Origin: Pteria penguin | Lineage: Eukaryota > Mollusca > Bivalvia > Pterioida > Pteriidae | Assembly (NCBI GenBank): GCA_035048485.1 | Contig: CM068592.1 | Coordinates: 40,270,045-40,334,044 of the forward strand | DNA length: 64,000 nucleotides | Reading direction: 5' to 3' | Position numbers and translations under genes: made by a program | Shown: positions 63,720-64,000 of the stretch, one piece after another | How positions within the stretch are numbered: the stretch's first letter is position 1 | Layout: the number at the start of each line of letters is the position of its first letter | Notes under the pieces: generated by a model | Told to the model about the DNA's origin: nothing | Databases searched by the model: none | The model's input: the letters and a program-made list of their open reading frames with translations, nothing else

Positions 63720-64000
63720 AGAGTCATTGACATTAACATATTGCTATGTTAGCATATAATGTGTTGTGCATATTTAAACTATAGGTGTTATGTTAGCATA
63801 TTCGTATCGTCCACACTGTCACTGTAGGTGTTATGTTATCATGACATTTTGTTCATACTGCTACTGTTAATGTTATGTTAACGTTATTTGTCGGCCATCC
63901 TGTTAATGTAGGTGTCATGTTATCATGATTTGTAGTCCACACTGTTAATGTAGGTGTTATGTTATCTAATATATCGTCCATACTGTTAATGTAGGTGTTA
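63720..64000. repeat. About 43-bp minisatellite continuing past the right edge
   Basis: The unit is TGTTATGTTATCATGATTTG, TAGTCCACACTGTTAATGTA, GG. Five to six copies are visible, and the array is cut by the window end. Confidence 0.88.

Overview
This is animal nuclear DNA with low gene density. It has spliceosomal exons, tRNA-derived SINEs and very abundant minisatellites. The SINE types, which carry inverted tRNA-like ends joined to blocks shared among marine invertebrates, suggest a lophotrochozoan, probably a mollusc and perhaps a bivalve. That placement is inference and was not tested by any search.

One gene is supported. A membrane adenylyl cyclase runs on the minus strand from its first coding exon (ATG at 62603) leftwards to the window edge. 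Eleven exons were read by eye. The first seven (62603 to 16806) join in perfect phase. They give 491 residues: a cytoplasmic N-terminus, six membrane segments, the linker helix and the whole C1a cyclase domain with both metal-binding aspartates (D316 and D360). Exons at 16.2, 12.5 and 11.5 kb encode the C1b linker. An exon at 2.0 kb encodes one membrane segment of the second cassette. One exon between 11.5 and 2.1 kb was not found. The remaining membrane segments and the C2 domain must lie beyond position 1, so no complete active site is visible here.

The introns hold more than 40 tandem arrays that look mostly unrelated, with unit lengths from 2 to about 95 bp. By hand tally they cover roughly 30 kb, close to half the window. 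The largest are a 33-bp array (39.4-42.8 kb), a 34-bp array (24.2-26.2 kb), a 56-bp array (55.1-56.7 kb), a 21-bp array (44.0-45.7 kb) and a 42/43-bp array (27.2-28.7 kb). Several carry exact regulatory-type motifs: 11 copies of TGACGTCA at 12.7-13.4 kb, E-box CACGTG at 1.3-1.9 kb and 17.2-18.1 kb, and a pol III box-A-like motif at 21.6-22.3 kb.

At least four kinds of tRNA-derived SINE are present, three copies with clean target-site duplications. The most interesting pattern is that arrays at 17.2-18.1, 31.7-32.0 and probably 12.1-12.4 kb look like tandem amplifications of internal pieces of one SINE family. That would make SINE insertions a birthplace of minisatellites in this gene. A nearly perfect palindrome at 6.95-7.08 kb, a 32-bp perfect inverted repeat beside (TA)n at 52.0-52.25 kb and two pairs of dispersed repeats complete the picture.

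The many long open frames inside the arrays are consequences of repeat length and composition. I do not call them genes. No second gene, tRNA gene, rRNA gene or CRISPR was recognised.
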